From Costus lasius (lineage: Eukaryota; Streptophyta; Magnoliopsida; Zingiberales; Costaceae), in the NCBI GenBank assembly GCA_027563935.2, contig CM050454.1, positions 26,657,501-26,721,500 of the forward strand: a DNA stretch of 64,000 nucleotides. Direction: 5' to 3'. The notes below the pieces were generated by a model. That model was not told where the DNA came from. It saw only the letters and a list, made by a program, of their open reading frames with translations, and searched no databases. Both the position numbers and the translations under genes were made by a program. The number at the start of each line of letters is the position of its first letter. Position 1 is the first letter of the stretch. Of this stretch, positions 59,801 through 64,000 are shown one piece after another.

Positions 59801-60726
59801 CATGGCTGAGGAAATGTTTCCAGATGAAAGATTTAGGAGAAGCAGCCTATGTATTAGGTGTGAAGATCTACAGGGATAGATCTAAGAGGCTTCTCGGGCT
59901 GTGCCAGAGTACTTACATCGATAAAGTCCTGGAGAGATTTCATTTAGAGAATTCTAAACGAGGATATCTTCCAGTCAGACATGGTCTGAATCTTTCGAAG
60001 AGTCAGTGTCCACAAACACAGACTGAGAAAGATGAAATGGACAATACGCCTTATGCTTCGGCTATTGGATCCATTATGTATGCGATGTTGTGTACTCGCC
60101 CAGACGTCGCTTACGGGTTAAGCGTGACCAGTCGTTTCCAAAGTAATCCAGGTATGGCGCACTGGATTGCAGTCAAGAACATCTTAAAATATCTGCGGAG
60201 GACCAAAGATATGTTCTTGATATATGGTGGTCAGGAAGAACTCAGTATAGAAGGATATACTGACGCTTCATTCCAGTCGGACCAGGATGATTTCCGATCG
60301 CAATCTGGCTATGTTTTTAGCTTGAATGGAGGAGCAGTGGTGTGGAAGAGTTTCAAACAGTCAACTGTTGCTGATTCCACAACAGAAGCCGAGTATGTTG
60401 CAGCCTCGGAAGCATCCAAGGAGGCAGTGTGGATTCGTAAGTTCGTGAGAGAACTTGGTGTTGTTCCTTCGAGTGCAGATCCTTTGGTTATCTTCTGTGA
60501 TAACACTGGAGCAATCGCACAAGCAAAGGAACCACGGTCGCACCAGAAGTCCAAGCACATACAAAGACGGTTTCATTTGATCAGGGAGATCATTGATCGT
60601 GGCGAGATCAAAGTTTGCAAGGTACATACAGATGACAATCTGGCAGACCCGCTTACCAAGCCTCTGGCGCAGCAGAAGCATGAGAAGCACTGTAATAATA
60701 TGGGTTTGAGATTTCTCAACCATTAG
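56843..60726 (+). pseudogene. C5 copia gag-pol polyprotein, one frameshift
   Basis: Gag, zinc knuckle (CFHCGQLGHWKKDC) and protease (LDTACG) are read from the ATG at 56843. Near 57898-57902 one A is missing from a short A-run (four A's against five in C3), shifting the frame. That frame then ends at 58114, and the pol frame resumes with an internal Met at 58024 and stays open to 60726. Integrase (HSRLGH; D-D-E), RT (YVDD at about 59743-59754), RNase H and the C-terminus are complete. Apart from this lesion the sequence is close to C3 throughout. The shift lies between protease and integrase, away from any usual gag/pol frameshift site, so it is most likely a mutation. Confidence 0.94.
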
Positions 60727-60734
60727 ATTAAGTG

Positions 60735-60746
60735 CAAGTGGGAGAT
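60735..60746 (+). promoter_or_regulatory. C5 polypurine tract
   Basis: CAAGTGGGAGAT abuts the 3' LTR start TGTTGGGG, just after the pol stop. Confidence 0.94.
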
Positions 60747-62417
60747 TGTTGGGGTATGCCCTTAGCCTAATGTTTGAGGCCTTGGGATTGTATCAGTATC
60801 ATGTAATAAACTTTTATGTTTATAAAGGCATGGTTATTATTCAGGTTGTTACATTGTCTGCTGCAATATATGTTCTTCTGAATAATGTCTCAAAGCTGTT
60901 CAGCTGGGCTGACATGCTGTTGTGTCCTTAGTCGATATATCTTGGTGAACTTGAGACAGCCTTGATATGGTTAAGACTAATATGTGTTCTAATCTTATAG
61001 GATGCTTCGAGCATGGAATAAGATGTAGACTCATGGGTACATTGGATGTACTGGACAGACCCTACTAGGATATTCAATTGCTTGTCACAATGTGAATATT
61101 CCTTGAGTATGACAAGTGGCACATTTCCTCTGACTTGAGATCACTTGTGTTTTCTAAATGATGATTGTCATTGTTTTGAGTTAGTTCAATATCATTTGAA
61201 ACATAATGATTATAGACTATCTTGGATGGTGAGCTTGAGTCATGTTAGGGCACTAGTGATAGACATAGGATTGCCGTCTCCTTGTTTAAGGAGTGTGATG
61301 TTCTAAAGGGGCCCCCTGGATGAGATGATTGAGAAAGTGTATGGCCATACCCAGGTGACTATGTTCATCTGATCTAATCATGCTCATCATATTGGAGCTA
61401 CAAGCTTGACACGCTTGTCCAATAAGAACATCCAGTGGCAAAGGAAATATGTATGCTTTGTGAGTTGATTCACACTTGTGCTGTGGTTTGGGTGTAGTCT
61501 TGGAAGACTCTTTCCTTTATATCGGGAGACAGTGATGTGTTGCTAGATACCCCTCACTGATTGTGATAATGTAAATTATCATTACCGACATTTAAAGGAA
61601 ACCCTCAGGGTCGCACAATTTGATGATATGGCTTACTTAAGTCAGATCGTGAGGACTGAATTGTTTGGGTTCAGTTTAAAGGGATTTAATCTCTGATTGT
61701 AAGTGAGATCAAGTCTGATCATGTCTGATTGACTAGGGCTACAGATCGATAAGCTTCGATTGAGAGAATGGATGCCAGATCGGTGAGATCAGAAGCATCT
61801 AGAGATCAACGGTCGGATCCAGAGCTTTAGGGTTCAATGTGATCTGGACTGATGGCTTGGGTCGAATGGTCTTTGAACCAGACCAAGTTGAACCGGCTCA
61901 TGTAATGAGCGCATGGTTCAAGGCTTGGCGACATGTTCACTTGGCGTGAACGTTGGGGCGAGTGGTGGTTACTATTTTTAGTAACCATGATCTCCACTTG
62001 GATGTGGATCATGTTCGGAGAGACCATATTCCTCTATTCTCGCCATCTGATTTTTTCCTCTAGACGTTTTTGCGTGAGGCGACAACGTGAAGAAGAGAGG
62101 AAGTTTCGACCAAGCAAGGAGTTGCTCTCTCCCTTCCTTTTCGATCAAGGACACCTTGGAACTTTGCTAGCACAAAGAGCACCAAGGGTAGGCGCATTGA
62201 TCATCTTGTGTGTGAAACTTAGGAGAAGGCTCGCTTGCGTCTTTCCTTCCAAAGCTTCATCAAACCGATGGCAATGGTATGAGTTTTTCTTCATCCATTC
62301 AAATATTCGAAAGCTAGTTATATGACATATATAGATCTTTTGAAACCCTAATATCCCATGCGAAATTTTGTTGCGCCACCATATGGGTTTCTACCCCTTT
62401 AGAAGGGGTTCCCTTGA
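60747..62417 (+). repeat. C5 3' LTR (1671 bp)
   Basis: Same length as the 5' LTR. Differences seen include positions near 60954, 61395, 61544, 61563, 61581, 61692 and 61748. Ends GTTCCCTTGA, then CATAC. Confidence 0.96.
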
Positions 62418-62422
62418 CATAC

Positions 62423-62543
62423 AAGTTATAGAAGTTGATCATATATCATACATGCGATTCTAGAAACCCTAGTTTCCGCTATGCCAAAAATTCTAGATGC
62501 GCATATTAGGGTTTTTCGCCCCCCTCAAGAAAGGGTTCTTACA
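62423..62543 (+). repeat. Solo LTR L, part 2
   Basis: The 121-bp remainder of L after C5, ending GGGTTCTTACA, then TSD GATTA. It matches the U5 end of the C1 LTR. Confidence 0.92.
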
Positions 62544-62548
62544 GATTA

Positions 62549-63124
62549 GACTAGATCTCACTTTTAATTAGAGCTTAAATTCCTTTAAAATGAACTAGAA
62601 TAATTCCAGTCCACACGATCTGACATAAGTAAGCCATATCATCAAATTGTGCGACCCTAAGGGTTTCCTTCAATGTCGGCAACGATAACTTACGTTATCA
62701 CGACCAGAGAGGGCTATCTAGCAACACATCACTGTCTCCCGATATGAAGAAAAAAGTCTTCCAAGACTACTCCCAAACTATAGCACAAGTGTGAATCTAA
62801 TTCACTTGGCATACATGTTTCCCTTTGCCACTGGATGTTCTCGTTGGACAAGCGTGTCAAGCCTGTGATTCCAACAAGATGAAAATGGTTAGGTCAGACG
62901 AACATAGTCATCTGGGTATGGCCATACACATTCTCAACCATTTCATCCAGGGGACCCCATTAGAACATCACACCCCAACTAGGAGAGGCAATCCTTTATC
63001 TATCACAAGTACCCTAACATGACTCATGCCCACTATCCAAGATAATCCTTAACCATTATATTTCAAATGATATTGAACTATCTCAAGATAATGCCAATCA
63101 TCACTTAGAAACACAAGTGATCTC
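62549..63124 (-). repeat. LTR K (family 1), part 2
   Basis: Continues K after the L insertion (AGATCTCACTTTTAATTAGAG...), with stem GATAAC-TTAC-GTTATC at 62684-62699, until LTR N interrupts it at 63125. The end of K is beyond the window. Confidence 0.82.
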
Positions 63125-64000
63125 TGTTGGGGTATGCCCTTAAGGCTAATGTTTGAGGCCTTGGGTTTGTATCGGTATCATGTAATAAACTGTTATGTTT
63201 ATAAAGGCATGGTTATTATTCAGTTAGCTACATTGTCTGCTGCAATATATGTTCTTCTGAATAATGTCTCAAAGCTGTTCTGCTAGGCTGACAGGCAATA
63301 AAGTCCTTAGTCGATATATCTTGGTGAACATGAGACAGCCTTGATATGGTTAAGACTAATATGTGTTCTAATCTTATAGGATGCTTCGAGCATGAAATAA
63401 GATGTAGACTCATGGGTACATTGGATGTACTGGACAGACCCTACTAGGATATTCAATTGTTTGTCACAATGTGAATAATCCTTGAATGTAACAAGTGGCA
63501 CATTTCCTCTGACTTGAGATCACTTGTGTTTTCTAAATGATGATTGTCATTGTTTTGAGGTAGTTCAATATCATTTGAAACATAATGGTTGTAGACTATC
63601 TTGGATGATGAGCTTGAGTCAGGTTAGGGCACTAGTGATAGACATAGGATTGCCGTCTCCTTGTTTAAGGAGTGTAATGTTCTAAAGGGGCCCCCTGGAT
63701 GAGATGATTGAGAAAGTGTATGGCCATACCCAGGTGACTATGTTCATCTGATCTAATCATGCTCATCATATTGGAGTTACAAGCTTGACACGCTTGTCCA
63801 ATAAGAACATCCAGTGGCAAAGGAAATATGTATGCTTTGTGAGTTGATTCACACTTGTGTTGTTTTTGGGTGTAGTCTTGGAAGACTCTTTCCTTTGTAT
63901 TGGGAGACAGTGATGTGTTGCTAGATACCCCTCACTGATCGTGATGACGTGAGATATCGTTACCGACATTCAAAGGAAACCCTCAGGGTCGCACAATTTG
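63125..64000 (+). repeat. LTR N (family 1), truncated by the window end
   Basis: Starts TGTTGGGGTATGCCCTTAAGG inside K; the flanking ATCTC (63120-63124) is the expected TSD copy. It could be a solo LTR or the 5' LTR of another element. The SL2 stem is partly decayed (GATGAC/GATATC, 63943-63958). Confidence 0.88.

Larger units (their letters stand above)
53366..62417 (+). mobile_element. C5: full-length copia element (family 1, Angela/BARE-like)
   Basis: This 9052-bp element has LTRs of exactly 1671 bp (53366-55036 and 60747-62417), primer site, 1.8-kb leader, gag-pol, polypurine tract and CATAC TSD. About seven LTR differences by eye (0.4%) indicate a recent insertion. The LTR runs TG...TTGA, without the usual terminal CA. 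The TSD position fixes that end, because 5' and 3' LTR copies diverge right after TTGA. Confidence 0.96.

Overview
This window is repeat-dense plant nuclear DNA built almost wholly of LTR retrotransposons inserted into one another. The polyproteins have plant Ty1/copia and Ty3/gypsy (chromovirus) domain order, the primer sites match initiator tRNA-Met, and target-site duplications (TSDs) are 5 bp. I see no host gene, rRNA or intact tRNA gene, CRISPR array or bacterial feature. The species cannot be named; a large-genome flowering plant fits. Labels used: C1-C5 are copia elements, G1-G3 are gypsy elements, and I, K, L, N are lone or partial LTRs.

Left block (1-22239). C1 (minus) runs in from outside the window with its pol, gag, long leader, primer site and 5' LTR. 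That LTR (5729-6903 plus 17659-18163) is split by G2, a complete Tekay-like gypsy element (6904-17653, TSD CTAGT) with one intact 1530-codon gag-pol frame. C1 itself sits in the gag of G1, a gypsy relic (18164 to about 22028) that keeps gag, protease and a chromodomain-like tail but lacks RT, RNase H and integrase.

Middle block (22240-41821). G3 (minus gypsy relic) is split in its protease by C2 (23061-41288, TSD ATCGG). C2 carries C3 inside its leader. C3 has the tandem form LTR - internal - LTR - truncated internal, contains an intact 1293-codon copia gag-pol frame, and ends at a deletion junction that also removed the rest of the C2 leader and part of the C2 5' LTR.

Right block (41822-64000). 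A second, older LTR family ('family 2', start TGTTGGTGTATATGCC) gives an LTR stub, the decayed element C4 (from 42019) and solo LTR I (45093-47157, TSD CTTTC). The C4 leader is interrupted by LTR K (minus, from 51081). K holds solo LTR L (TSD GATTA), and L holds C5, a full-length copia element (53366-62417, TSD CATAC, two 1671-bp LTRs) whose only visible coding defect is a one-base deletion. LTR N enters K at 63125 and leaves the window.

The main copia family ('family 1': C1, C2, C3, C5, K, L, N) has 1.7-kb LTRs, a TGTTGGGGTATGCC start, a leader of about 1.8 kb and a Gag that resemble the Angela/BARE lineage. The part least explained by standard annotation is its non-coding RNA. The leader holds a palindrome and long stem near the primer site, three hairpins sharing a CTGCGN hexaloop, a tRNA-like T-arm, and two look-alike hairpins with a TTGTA bulge. 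The LTR holds two short stem-loops. Several of these show compensatory base changes between copies, and the TTGTA hairpins and LTR stems recur with different sequence in family 2. All alignments and difference counts here were made by eye.
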